Source of the DNA: Deltaproteobacteria bacterium UBA2957
GTDB lineage: Bacteria; Myxococcota_A; UBA796
Length of the DNA stretch: 31,380 nt
Direction: 5' to 3'
Assembly (NCBI GenBank): GCA_002348535.1
Contig: DEBL01000137.1
Coordinates: 1 to 31,380 of the forward strand
In this document: in pieces, positions 15,106-22,757 of the stretch
Numbering within the stretch: the stretch's first letter is position 1
Layout of the letters: each line of letters starts with the position of its first letter
Position numbers and translations under genes: made by a program
The notes under the pieces: generated by a model
Told to the model about the DNA's origin: nothing
Database searches by the model: none
What the model saw: only the letters and a program-made list of their open reading frames with translations

Positions 15106-15291
15106 ATGCAGACTGACTTCAGCCAAGACACCGCCCCAAACACCCACGACGAGGGCGCTTCGCTTCTTGAACTGAAGGCGGCGTATAACGCCGGACTGCT
15201 GGTCACTACAGTCACAGCCGACATGGTCAACGAGCAACTGCTAACCGCTCTGTTTGAAGATGCTCAGCCAGCGAACACCATGGTGCACTAA
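15106..15291 (+). CDS. 61-residue protein of unknown function next to the sigma-factor gene
   Basis: The family was not recognised. The protein is small and acidic with no signal peptide or membrane helix. Residues 1-17 are polar (MQTDFSQDTAPNTHDEG). A predicted amphipathic helix (ASLLELKAAYNAGLL) and a second helix (MVNEQLLTALFED) follow, then a short polar tail. The start has one of the best ribosome sites in the window, AAGGAG at 15093-15098, seven bases before the ATG, which supports a real gene. A strong terminator separates it from the sigma gene, so it needs its own promoter between 14983 and 15092; I could not identify one. Its stop forms a CTAA overlap with the opposing gene. A role as a small regulator of the sigma factor is conceivable from position only. 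Confidence 0.6.
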   Translation: MQTDFSQDTAPNTHDEGASLLELKAAYNAGLLVTTVTADMVNEQLLTALFEDAQPANTMVH

Positions 15292-16811
15292 CGCCGGCCA
15301 AACAACCGCACTTGCAGTCCGAACAGTACACCAGCCCCCACGGCACCGACGCCAGGGGGCTGATTGCTTTCCGTAGCCAAGCATCGCTCTGACGAGCCAT
15401 CGAGATTCTCTTCTGTGCACCCCCGGCCTGTGTGCGCCACCGCTGTATCGCTGCCCGCCACAACCGCCGTCAACGGCACGTGAGCGAAAAAATCAACATT
15501 CTTTGAGACGCGGAACTCGAGGCCTGTCTTCGCCTGAATCAAGACAAGCGTCGGACCGGGAAAGGTTTCGAGTTCTTCCGGCAACGACTCCTTCTCGTCC
15601 ACCCCGTCACCCATCCAGTACATTGCGCCTACACCCAACAACGGACGCATCTTCGCACCGGGCGCAAATGCAGCGAGCACCGTAGGGCCAATGTAGAGAT
15701 TTGTGTTCGAGAAATCATCTTCTTTGGGGGGCGCCGCTGTGTTGTTCATCACCTTGCTGAGGACGGTGCGGTTGTACCGTCCAGACGCATATCCACCCTG
15801 AATTCCAAGCTCCCATACTGGCGAAAGACCTACACCCATGGCGGCCTCTGTGAACACGCCACCGCCTGACTCTTGAGATTGCCACGCGTACATCTCGGCA
15901 AGGGTGAACTGGCCATCGACCACTTCGCGCACGTAGGACCCATTGTAGCGGCCATCCACAGGCCCATAGCCAAATCCGCCAGAGCCGCGGAGAATGACCT
16001 GTCCGCGACGTCCAGAGGCGCGACTCTTCCACTGTTCAAGCGGTTCATCCGAGTTCTTCCACTGCATGTACTGCTGAGGAGTCAACCCAACGCGCTCCCA
16101 AGGCTTGGTTCCTTCTCGGTCCATTCGTTCAGACAAGTCCTCTTCGGTCATCTCGGGTCGATCGATGAGTGTACTCGAGCGCGTGGTCGAGGTTCGAACG
16201 TCCCCCAATTCTTCTGCGAGTTCGGCCAACTGGGCTGCAGCTGCCGAATAATCCACCTCTGGCGCTTCGGTGAGGTCCCGAATGTCTTCCAGCCGACCCG
16301 CTTCTCCTCGCACCACAGCCACCAAAACCGAGGCCACACCCTCCGCGAACCGCTCGTCTTCTCCCAGTCCAAGCTGTGCCACAAAGCTCATGGCCTCTCG
16401 TGATGTGCGGACGTCAATGATCGCCACCTCCACAAGCGTTCCATCGGTATCCGACTGAATTGAGCCGGTCACCGCATACTGGGCACCGGCCACCTCGCCA
16501 ACGACGAAGGCACACCCGATGGCCTGTCCCGGAGGGCACGATTCAAGGTACAGTTCCGCACTCATGTCGTGAACCGACGGCGCCTCATACACCGGAATGA
16601 CTGACAGCTCAGGAATGGACTGAAGTTGCGACTCCAAGAAGGCCGACATCATGGCGGCCAGGCCGGCTGCAGCATCATTACGTGGCTGAAACGGTGACAC
16701 GAACACGGTTGCCGTGTCACCATCGTCAAACCCGTCGATGGGATCCTCAAGGGCTTGCGCCATGGATGCGTTTGAAACCAGCAAGAGAATCAGCAATCGT
16801 ATGTGTTTCAT
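15288..16811 (-). CDS. Exported protein with CsgG/TolB-like N-terminal domain and C-terminal beta-barrel-like domain
   Basis: This 507-residue protein has a signal peptide (MKHIRLLILLLVSNASMAQA). Residues ~30-165 resemble the CsgG/TolB-N/FlgO fold: TATVFVSPFQ, an amphipathic helix, LSVIPVYEAP, YAVTGSIQSDTDGTLVEVAIIDVRTSR. A charged helical linker follows (AAAAQLAELAEELGDV to GLTPQQYMQWKNSDEPLEQW). The last ~230 residues alternate aromatic and Gly-rich strands (GGFGYGPVDGRYNGSYV, WELGIQGGYASGRYNR, LYIGPTVLAAFAPG, GLEFRVSKNVDFFAHVPL) and end in VRLFGRR, consistent with an outer-membrane beta-barrel. It probably acts at the outer membrane or in the periplasm. The ATG at 16811 has an AGGACGAG ribosome site and lies 8 bases after rlmD, at the end of the six-gene run. 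No specific function can be assigned. Confidence 0.72.
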   Translation of the reverse strand: MKHIRLLILLLVSNASMAQALEDPIDGFDDGDTATVFVSPFQPRNDAAAGLAAMMSAFLESQLQSIPELSVIPVYEAPSVHDMSAELYLESCPPGQAIGCAFVVGEVAGAQYAVTGSIQSDTDGTLVEVAIIDVRTSREAMSFVAQLGLGEDERFAEGVASVLVAVVRGEAGRLEDIRDLTEAPEVDYSAAAAQLAELAEELGDVRTSTTRSSTLIDRPEMTEEDLSERMDREGTKPWERVGLTPQQYMQWKNSDEPLEQWKSRASGRRGQVILRGSGGFGYGPVDGRYNGSYVREVVDGQFTLAEMYAWQSQESGGGVFTEAAMGVGLSPVWELGIQGGYASGRYNRTVLSKVMNNTAAPPKEDDFSNTNLYIGPTVLAAFAPGAKMRPLLGVGAMYWMGDGVDEKESLPEELETFPGPTLVLIQAKTGLEFRVSKNVDFFAHVPLTAVVAGSDTAVAHTGRGCTEENLDGSSERCLATESNQPPGVGAVGAGVLFGLQVRLFGRR

Positions 16812-16819
16812 GTCTCGTC

Positions 16820-18367
16820 CTATCGAACAATGCGTCGCCGGGGCCCTCCTGACTTAGCCACCGGAACGCGTGGCGGCGACAAGACCGCCAACATTTCAAG
16901 GTGTGCGGTCTGCGGAAACATGTCGTAGGCTCGCACTTCGCTGACGGTCCACCCGCGGCGCACCCACTCCGCGAGGTCGCGAGCCAGTGCAGCCGGATTG
17001 CAGCTGACGTACACGATTCTGGCAGGATTCAGCGACTCAATGGGAGCGAAGGCTTTTGGTTCGATTCCTCTCCGTGCCGGATCGAGAACGACAACCGGGG
17101 CTGAGTGCTCTACACGCTTTGCCCAGTGAGGAATCTGCTCTGCTACCGCCCCCGCGATGAACTCGGCCGAGACCTTTTGGCGCTGCGCGTTGAGTCGCGC
17201 CCGAGCGACGGCACCGACGGAAAATTCTATGCCGCCCACCCAAGGGTGCCGCTTGGCCATGGGAATCGAAAACGTACCGACCCCGCAGTACAAGTCCACC
17301 ACAGGCCGGTCCGCGAGGTCCTCTGTGAGCTTCATTGCGTCGGCAACGATTACCGCAGCAGTCGATGGGTTCACCTGAAAAAAATCTGTGGGCCCAAATC
17401 GCAACGTCGTCCCCCCAATGTCGTCATCCAACGTTGCTTTGCCAGTCAGCGTCACCGTGCCAATTTCCCCCGCGTCGACGTTAAAGATGGCATTGCCGGG
17501 GTGGGCGTTGATGTGCAGGTGCACCCCGACCACTGACGCGTCGTTCTGCGCAATGGTGTCCGCGAGTTCTTTTGCATCGCGCGGCCGGCGAGCGCATACG
17601 AGGGTCACCAGCATCTCGCCCGTCAGCCGGCTCTCTCGAATCAGTACGTGCCGCAACACACCGCGGTCCACCGCTTCTTCGTACGGAGGGATGCCGTTGT
17701 CAATCAGACAATGAGTCACTGAAGTCATGGCTCGACGCAGACCCGAGGTGGCGACTCGGCAATCGGGAACCGGAAGAACGCGATGCGAGTCCCGCTGATA
17801 CGCCCCGAGCCGAAGCCTTCCGTGATCCGTCCTCGTGCAAGCCATCTTAATGACGTGACGGTAATTTTCCGGGCCATCCGGACACGCCACCACATGGGAG
17901 GGTGCGGCCACGGCGAGCCCCTGATCCGAAAACAAGCGCGCAACCATCGCCAACCGCGCATCGTCTTGTGCGCCAGCATTCAGGTGCATCAACGGGCAGC
18001 CGCCACAGCGATCGTATTTGTCACACTTCGGCGTTCGCCGACTCGGGTGAGGCTCATGAGACGAAAGCCAACGGGCCCGATCTTGATTCTGACCCCGGTG
18101 ATACACGACGACCCGCCCGGTCTCCTGTGGAATCCCACCCCAGACCAGCATTGGCTTTCTTTTTCCTTTCACCACAGCTTCACCCCGACCCACCCAATGG
18201 GTAGGGGTTACCACTTGCTCGATACCCACCGCGTCTCGACTGCGACGGGGCCGCTTTGGAGCCTTAGAACGCCCCGATCGAGACCCATCGTTCAAAGGGG
18301 CCGAGCGAGCGCGCACGCGCGCCTTTCGGGGCCGGCGCCCTCTTTTCCGGTCTCGTTGGTCACTCAT
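16820..18367 (-). CDS. rlmD: 23S rRNA (uracil-5-)-methyltransferase, RlmD/RumA-like with 4Fe-4S cluster
   Basis: This 515-residue S-adenosylmethionine-dependent enzyme is predicted to methylate a 23S rRNA uridine at C5 (U1939 for RlmD). Four cluster cysteines fit RumA: Cys115, Cys121, Cys124 (CDKYDRCGGCP) and Cys203 (VPDCRV), and the 79-residue gap between the last two equals that of RumA. The methyltransferase domain shows DFFQVNP, VVDLYCGVGTFSIPMA (SAM loop), VVLDPARRG and IVYVSCNPAALARDL with the nucleophilic Cys. An OB-fold TRAM-like domain precedes the cluster. The first ~46 residues are an unusually Arg/Lys-rich extension, perhaps for rRNA binding. It sits 9 bases after the phosphoesterase gene. 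Methylation of U747 or both sites (RlmC/RlmCD) cannot be excluded. Confidence 0.9.
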   Translation of the reverse strand: MSDQRDRKRGRRPRKARVRARSAPLNDGSRSGRSKAPKRPRRSRDAVGIEQVVTPTHWVGRGEAVVKGKRKPMLVWGGIPQETGRVVVYHRGQNQDRARWLSSHEPHPSRRTPKCDKYDRCGGCPLMHLNAGAQDDARLAMVARLFSDQGLAVAAPSHVVACPDGPENYRHVIKMACTRTDHGRLRLGAYQRDSHRVLPVPDCRVATSGLRRAMTSVTHCLIDNGIPPYEEAVDRGVLRHVLIRESRLTGEMLVTLVCARRPRDAKELADTIAQNDASVVGVHLHINAHPGNAIFNVDAGEIGTVTLTGKATLDDDIGGTTLRFGPTDFFQVNPSTAAVIVADAMKLTEDLADRPVVDLYCGVGTFSIPMAKRHPWVGGIEFSVGAVARARLNAQRQKVSAEFIAGAVAEQIPHWAKRVEHSAPVVVLDPARRGIEPKAFAPIESLNPARIVYVSCNPAALARDLAEWVRRGWTVSEVRAYDMFPQTAHLEMLAVLSPPRVPVAKSGGPRRRIVR

Positions 18368-18376
18368 TCTAGGTGC

Positions 18377-19111
18377 TTAACGGCAAGGAGACCGTTCGGC
18401 GCGTTCTTCGGTGCCTGTTCTGATGTCTTTAAGGACCACTGCATCCGTCCCAAACACCCACCCGGCTCGAGGATGACCCATCGGGGGCCCGAGCCCGCCG
18501 GGATTGATGCACAGGCAGTCCTTCACCTGACCAACACCGTAGGCTTCATGAATGTGGCCGAATATTCCGACGCCAACCAAGCGATCGATCCGCTCACGAA
18601 CCGCTTGGCTTCCAACATGAGAGCCGTTGGGGAGGCGATCAAATTCCGTACCCGCGGGCGGGCAGTGGCTCACTAACACATCGACATCAAGCGCCGCTCG
18701 ACGACGAATATCCGCCTCATCCCATTCGTATGCGAACCCCATCCGGTCCGGCCCCGCTCCGCCAATGCCGCCCACCTGCAGCGAACCAATGCCGACCGTT
18801 CGTCCGTCGATATTGCCCCATCCCGACAGATCGGGTCGATCATGGTTTCCGGGCACATAGAGCACGTCGACACCCAGCCCCTTCACCTTGCTAAGCACCC
18901 GATCGACGGTCAGCAGATACTCAACCTTTCGGTCATCCAGCTGCCGCATGCCACGGCCAGCACAGGAAAAGTCGCCGACCAAGACCACACCATCCAGCCG
19001 AGGCCCCTTGGCCAGCGCACCGAGCACCTCGTCCAGCAGCGACCACTGCGCGTGAACATCGCCCACCACTCCGAGCACCGTGCTCAAAACGAGGGCTTCA
19101 TTTGCATGCAT
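18377..19111 (-). CDS. Calcineurin-like metallophosphoesterase
   Basis: This ~244-residue metal-dependent phosphoesterase has the full motif set of the family: GDVHA (Asp18, His20), VLVGDFS (Asp47), VPGNHDRPD (Asn89, His90), LVSHCPP (His149) and FGHIHEA (His186, His188). These residues hold a two-metal centre that hydrolyses phosphomono- or diesters. Substrate unknown. The start is uncertain. ATG 19111 overlaps the upstream membrane-protein gene by 28 bases and adds about 12 residues before the first beta-strand. A TTG overlapping the upstream stop as TTGA (19087) or a GTG at 19078 would give a tighter N-terminus. It lies within the six-gene minus-strand run, between the four-helix membrane protein and rlmD. 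Confidence 0.88.
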   Translation of the reverse strand: MHANEALVLSTVLGVVGDVHAQWSLLDEVLGALAKGPRLDGVVLVGDFSCAGRGMRQLDDRKVEYLLTVDRVLSKVKGLGVDVLYVPGNHDRPDLSGWGNIDGRTVGIGSLQVGGIGGAGPDRMGFAYEWDEADIRRRAALDVDVLVSHCPPAGTEFDRLPNGSHVGSQAVRERIDRLVGVGIFGHIHEAYGVGQVKDCLCINPGGLGPPMGHPRAGWVFGTDAVVLKDIRTGTEERAERSPCR

Positions 19112-19491
19112 GCATAGATGGTCACGATCACGACCAACTGCACTGCAGCACCGAGAACCAACTTCTTCGTCTCGACTCCCCCGTCTGCCACCGCAGTGAG
19201 GGCGCTGGTCACGAGTCGCTTTCCAGAAACCTCAACCGCGCCCCAGAGTACGAGGCCTGCAAGAATCCATGGTTGCATAATCGCGTACCCAGCCACCATC
19301 GCCAACCCAAGGCCAGCCACATAGATCAGACGGCCCATCATCATGATGCCGTACTCGTGAATGCGCTCTACCCATGCAGCAATTCCCTCGCTCCGGCCGC
19401 CGCCCAGCAAGGCGAGCACCAAGTTGACCGAGGCGCACAGGACCAACAGATGCGCGAGGTTCGTGTGCAAGTGGTTTAATCCAATCGCCAT
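19084..19491 (-). CDS. Four-helix integral membrane protein of unknown function
   Basis: This 135-residue protein belongs to no family I recognise. Four hydrophobic segments can be drawn: about 8-30 (NLAHLLVLCASVNLVLALLG), 47-66 (YGIMMMGRLIYVAGLGLAMV), 70-88 and 108-128 (KLVLGAAVQLVVIVTIYACM). The loops are short, with charged residues between helices (RSEGIAAWVERIHEY). His6, His9 and His14 cluster at the N-terminus and His45 before helix 2; metal or haem ligation is possible but unproven. The ATG at 19491 has a GGAGA ribosome site. The gene lies 27 bases after the vWA gene and overlaps the phosphoesterase gene, so it belongs to that transcription unit and could be the membrane partner of the AAA+/vWA pair. 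Confidence 0.75.
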   Translation of the reverse strand: MAIGLNHLHTNLAHLLVLCASVNLVLALLGGGRSEGIAAWVERIHEYGIMMMGRLIYVAGLGLAMVAGYAIMQPWILAGLVLWGAVEVSGKRLVTSALTAVADGGVETKKLVLGAAVQLVVIVTIYACMQMKPSF

Positions 19492-19518
19492 GAGGGTCTC
19501 CGGTAGTCTCGTAGCCCA

Positions 19519-21819
19519 TCAGCGGGTGAGGCGCCGATAGATGGCCGGAAGACGAGCGGGAAGGGACTCAACCGAGTCGATGATGGTGTAGCCACCGTCT
19601 CCGTAGATGCGCCGCAGATACCCGCGTGCGTGGGGGTCCACCGTGATGCAAAACGGATGAACGCCGGCAGCGCGTGCTTCCGTGAGGGCCGCGCGCGTGT
19701 CTTCATGGGCGTAGGCGTCGCTGTATTGAGTGCACCCGCAGTCGAGCGGCTTTCCATCACTCAGCAGCATCAGGAGTTTTACAGCGCCGGGGGCCTTTTT
19801 CAACTTTTCGGTGGCGTGACGAATGGCGGCGCCATCCCGGTTCTCCATCTTCCATCCGATGGCCCCAATTCGCTGGCGAATCGCGGGCCCATAGGGCTCA
19901 TCGAACTCTTTGGCCACGTAGAACGCGACTTGGTCTCGACCGAATCCAGAAAAGCCGTAAATGGCCATCGGATCACCGAGGGCTGCGATCGCCTCGGATG
20001 CGACCACCAGCGCCTCACGCTCGACATCGATGATTCGCTTGTTGGCCGTATTGATGTGCTCGTTGGTGGACGACGACATGTCGACCAAAAAGGCGACGGA
20101 GACGTCGCGATCCGATCGGTGTCGGGCCCGGTACAACCCCTCATCCGCCGCCCGACCCGCTCGGGATGCGATTCGGGCAGCAATCACGGCATCAAAGTCA
20201 AGTTCATCGCCATCGGATAGGCCGCGCTTGGGGCGACTTGCCTCTGGTCGCATGCCCTCAAAAGCCCGTCGGATCGTTCCGATCATGCCACCATGCTCTG
20301 CGAGAACCGTATCCACAAATTCCGGATCCCCATCCCCTAATTTGTATTCGGTCAGTGCAACCCAGCCCGTTTTGTATTCGCCGAGTTCATGGTCCCATTC
20401 AGGGTACCGGTAGGCGGAGGTCGGCATGTCGCGATCCACATCCCGGTGCAGCACCCCGACTTCAGCATCTTCATCGGGTCCCCCTTGGAGCGGACCGCCC
20501 GGGGCCTCCATCCGGTCAAGGAATTCCGACATTTCAGCGAAACTCAGTCCATCGTTGTCGGTCGACTGGACCGACTCTCGTGCGGACTCGAAGTCGCTTT
20601 TCGTTTCCATCGAACGGAGCAGGGTCGCAGCCTTGGCCTCAACCGCTTTGTCTTCTTCACTCATGGATTCGGGGGAAAACCCCAAACCCTTGGCGGCCGT
20701 CCCGGTCACATCGCTGGCTTGCAGCAGGTCCTGCACCAGTGGGACGGTCAGGACAACGGAACGAACCACATCATTGACCGTGGTCCACTCGGACGCCTCT
20801 GCATGCTGGAGCACCGCCCGAGCCGATACAACGGCCGGATCCGTACCCTCAACAGCTTCCCCGTTCAGCCCTCGAGCAATCCAATGGAGCGCCCGGTCGG
20901 CAGGCGCCTCGCTCCGAAGTTCTGGTACCGGCAACCCCAGCTTCAGAGCCCGAATCCGCCGCGCCACTCCCGGGTAGGCAGAAGCCACTCGCCGCTCCAC
21001 CCGTATTCGCTCGAACATCAGAAACAATGTTGCTGCAATCACCGGGTTTTGAAAGCTGCGGGTCATGCGGTCGTACGGCATTTCGTCGTCGGCAGGATGC
21101 GCCCACGGTCCTTCCACACTGTCAAGGTCAATGTCCAACGAACCGAACTCTATGTACCCAGCCGCACGCGCGGTCTCGACCCAGTACACATCTTGGTCGC
21201 GCTCATCTCCAAACCGGTTGATCCGATCCGGCAAGTACAGGTGTCGGCCGTCGGTAAAGGACCGGTTTCCGCCCGGCCGGACCTGAACCGCTTCTCCGCA
21301 GTGGGCACGGGCATACATCGTGAGCGACCGGTGCAGCGTCCGCAGGGTCGTCCCCCCCAAGGCCACCTCCACAGCTTGCCGCCCAGACTGCGACTCCATG
21401 CGCAGAAAGCCTTCCGCCCTCGCACGGTCGGATTCGTGCATCTGGAGGGCCGTCGCAATGAACCCAGAGAGCCCCACATCATCCATTTCCACCAACAGTC
21501 GCGGAAGCGTCCTCGCAACGGCGATCGCCGCGACCGGATTGTCCTCAAGAACAGCGCGCATCATGCGGTAAAAGCGTTGACGCTCGGCAGGAGGTACAGC
21601 CGCAAGCACGTCTGGAAGTAAACCGGCCATCGCTTCCAGCACCTCTGCAGTGGGGGCCGCGAGGAGCAATCGGGTGTAGGCTGAGGATTCATCCCGTCCG
21701 AGTGCTTGCTCAATGGCCCGGGCATTTTGAAGCCAAATGCGCACGGTCGAGGGGCGCGCGCGCAACACTGAGCGCAAGCCCGCGATGGATCGAGCAGCCC
21801 TCGACCACTTGGGAATCAA
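19519..21819 (-). CDS. von Willebrand factor type A protein of the NorD/CbbO type
   Basis: This 766-residue cytosolic protein has a C-terminal vWA domain (about 570-766) with a perfect MIDAS motif, VDMSSST (Asp580, Ser582, Ser584). Further vWA signatures are AIYGFSGFGRD, LLMLLSDGKPLD and PFCITVD. The long N-terminal part is helical and acidic in the middle (EDAEVGVLHRDVDRDM), as in CbbO and NorD. In characterised systems such proteins bridge a CbbQ/NorQ AAA+ ring to a client enzyme (Rubisco or nitric-oxide reductase) and activate it or load metals. The start codon is TTG at 21819, which overlaps the ATPase stop as TTGA; no good Shine-Dalgarno sequence is visible, so coupling is likely. No Rubisco or Nor gene is in the window, so the client is unknown. 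Confidence 0.88.
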   Translation of the reverse strand: MIPKWSRAARSIAGLRSVLRARPSTVRIWLQNARAIEQALGRDESSAYTRLLLAAPTAEVLEAMAGLLPDVLAAVPPAERQRFYRMMRAVLEDNPVAAIAVARTLPRLLVEMDDVGLSGFIATALQMHESDRARAEGFLRMESQSGRQAVEVALGGTTLRTLHRSLTMYARAHCGEAVQVRPGGNRSFTDGRHLYLPDRINRFGDERDQDVYWVETARAAGYIEFGSLDIDLDSVEGPWAHPADDEMPYDRMTRSFQNPVIAATLFLMFERIRVERRVASAYPGVARRIRALKLGLPVPELRSEAPADRALHWIARGLNGEAVEGTDPAVVSARAVLQHAEASEWTTVNDVVRSVVLTVPLVQDLLQASDVTGTAAKGLGFSPESMSEEDKAVEAKAATLLRSMETKSDFESARESVQSTDNDGLSFAEMSEFLDRMEAPGGPLQGGPDEDAEVGVLHRDVDRDMPTSAYRYPEWDHELGEYKTGWVALTEYKLGDGDPEFVDTVLAEHGGMIGTIRRAFEGMRPEASRPKRGLSDGDELDFDAVIAARIASRAGRAADEGLYRARHRSDRDVSVAFLVDMSSSTNEHINTANKRIIDVEREALVVASEAIAALGDPMAIYGFSGFGRDQVAFYVAKEFDEPYGPAIRQRIGAIGWKMENRDGAAIRHATEKLKKAPGAVKLLMLLSDGKPLDCGCTQYSDAYAHEDTRAALTEARAAGVHPFCITVDPHARGYLRRIYGDGGYTIIDSVESLPARLPAIYRRLTR

Positions 21820-22628
21820 AAGAAGTCCGCCACAATTTGGTCGATGGTCGCGGCCATATCGGCATCATCCGTCAGCGCCCTCGACAGGGCTGCAGCGCAG
21901 GCTTCCCTCGGCTTGCTTCCGGATTCGATCAGCCGGGCCGCGTAGATCAACAGACGCGTCGACACACCCTCCTCGAGCCCTCGATCGGTCAGGTTTCGAA
22001 CTTTACCGGCAATGCGCACAAGTGAACCCGCAACCTCAGAGCTCACGCCGCTTTCGGCTGCGACGACCTCGCCTTCGATTGCGGGTGGTGGGTACCCGAA
22101 ATCGAAGAACACGAAGCGCTGCCGTGTTGACGGCTTCAGGTCCTTCAGGATCGATTGGTACCCCGGGTTGTAGCTCATCACGAGCATGAACCCCTCGGCG
22201 GCGTGAACAACGGATCCCAGCTTATCAATCAACAAGCTGCGCCGGTGGTCGGCGAGGGGGTGAATGACCACCATCGTGTCCTTTCGCGCCTCGACGACCT
22301 CATCAAGGTACAAAATTGCACCGAGCCGAACGGCCGCCGTCAGGGGTCCGTCCACCCATACGGTCTCATCGCCCTCGAGAACGTACCGACCAACCAGATC
22401 GCTGGCGGTGAGGTCCTCATGGCACGCCACCGTGACAAGCGGCCGTCCGAGCTTGTGCGCCATGTACGATACAAAACGGGTTTTTCCGCACCCGGTGGGT
22501 CCCTTCAGAACCACAGGAATGGACGAACGATGGGCCCGCTCAAACCCATCCACCTCATCGGCCACGGGCTGGTAAAAGGGGGCCTCAGCGACCTCAAACT
22601 CTGATGTATCCGGTGTCAAAATACGCAT
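21816..22628 (-). CDS. MoxR-type AAA+ ATPase of the CbbQ/NirQ/NorQ/GpvN family
   Basis: This 270-residue AAA+ ATPase has Walker A GPTGCGKT at 43-50, Walker B ILYLDEV at about 105-111, and a sensor-1-like VMSYNPGYQS. Diagnostic CbbQ/NorQ segments are CHEDLTASDLVGRYVL, VDGPLTAAVRLGAILYLDEV and HPLADHRRSL. The family forms hexamers and, with a CbbO/NorD vWA partner, remodels or activates an enzyme. The ATG at 22628 is the first start of the six-gene minus-strand run, divergent from the aminotransferase gene across 129 bases. The stop overlaps the partner's TTG start. The gene order Q then D is the one seen in nor and cbb clusters, but no client enzyme is present here. Confidence 0.92.
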   Translation of the reverse strand: MRILTPDTSEFEVAEAPFYQPVADEVDGFERAHRSSIPVVLKGPTGCGKTRFVSYMAHKLGRPLVTVACHEDLTASDLVGRYVLEGDETVWVDGPLTAAVRLGAILYLDEVVEARKDTMVVIHPLADHRRSLLIDKLGSVVHAAEGFMLVMSYNPGYQSILKDLKPSTRQRFVFFDFGYPPPAIEGEVVAAESGVSSEVAGSLVRIAGKVRNLTDRGLEEGVSTRLLIYAARLIESGSKPREACAAALSRALTDDADMAATIDQIVADFF

Positions 22629-22757
22629 GGCATGAATCTATCACTTCCACTCCCGCCAAGCCGAAGCTTCCGCGTCAACGGGTCGCGAATGCAATTTTTT
22701 TCTCATCGCAAACACGAGTGGGTCCTTCGATGGCGAGTGTCCGGTTACACGGGTTCT

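Noticed and set aside
20389..21621. 410-residue open frame antisense to the vWA gene
   Set aside because: The opposite strand encodes the NorD/CbbO-type protein with an intact MIDAS motif; the antisense frame is Arg/His/Pro-rich, as expected from GC-rich mirror coding.
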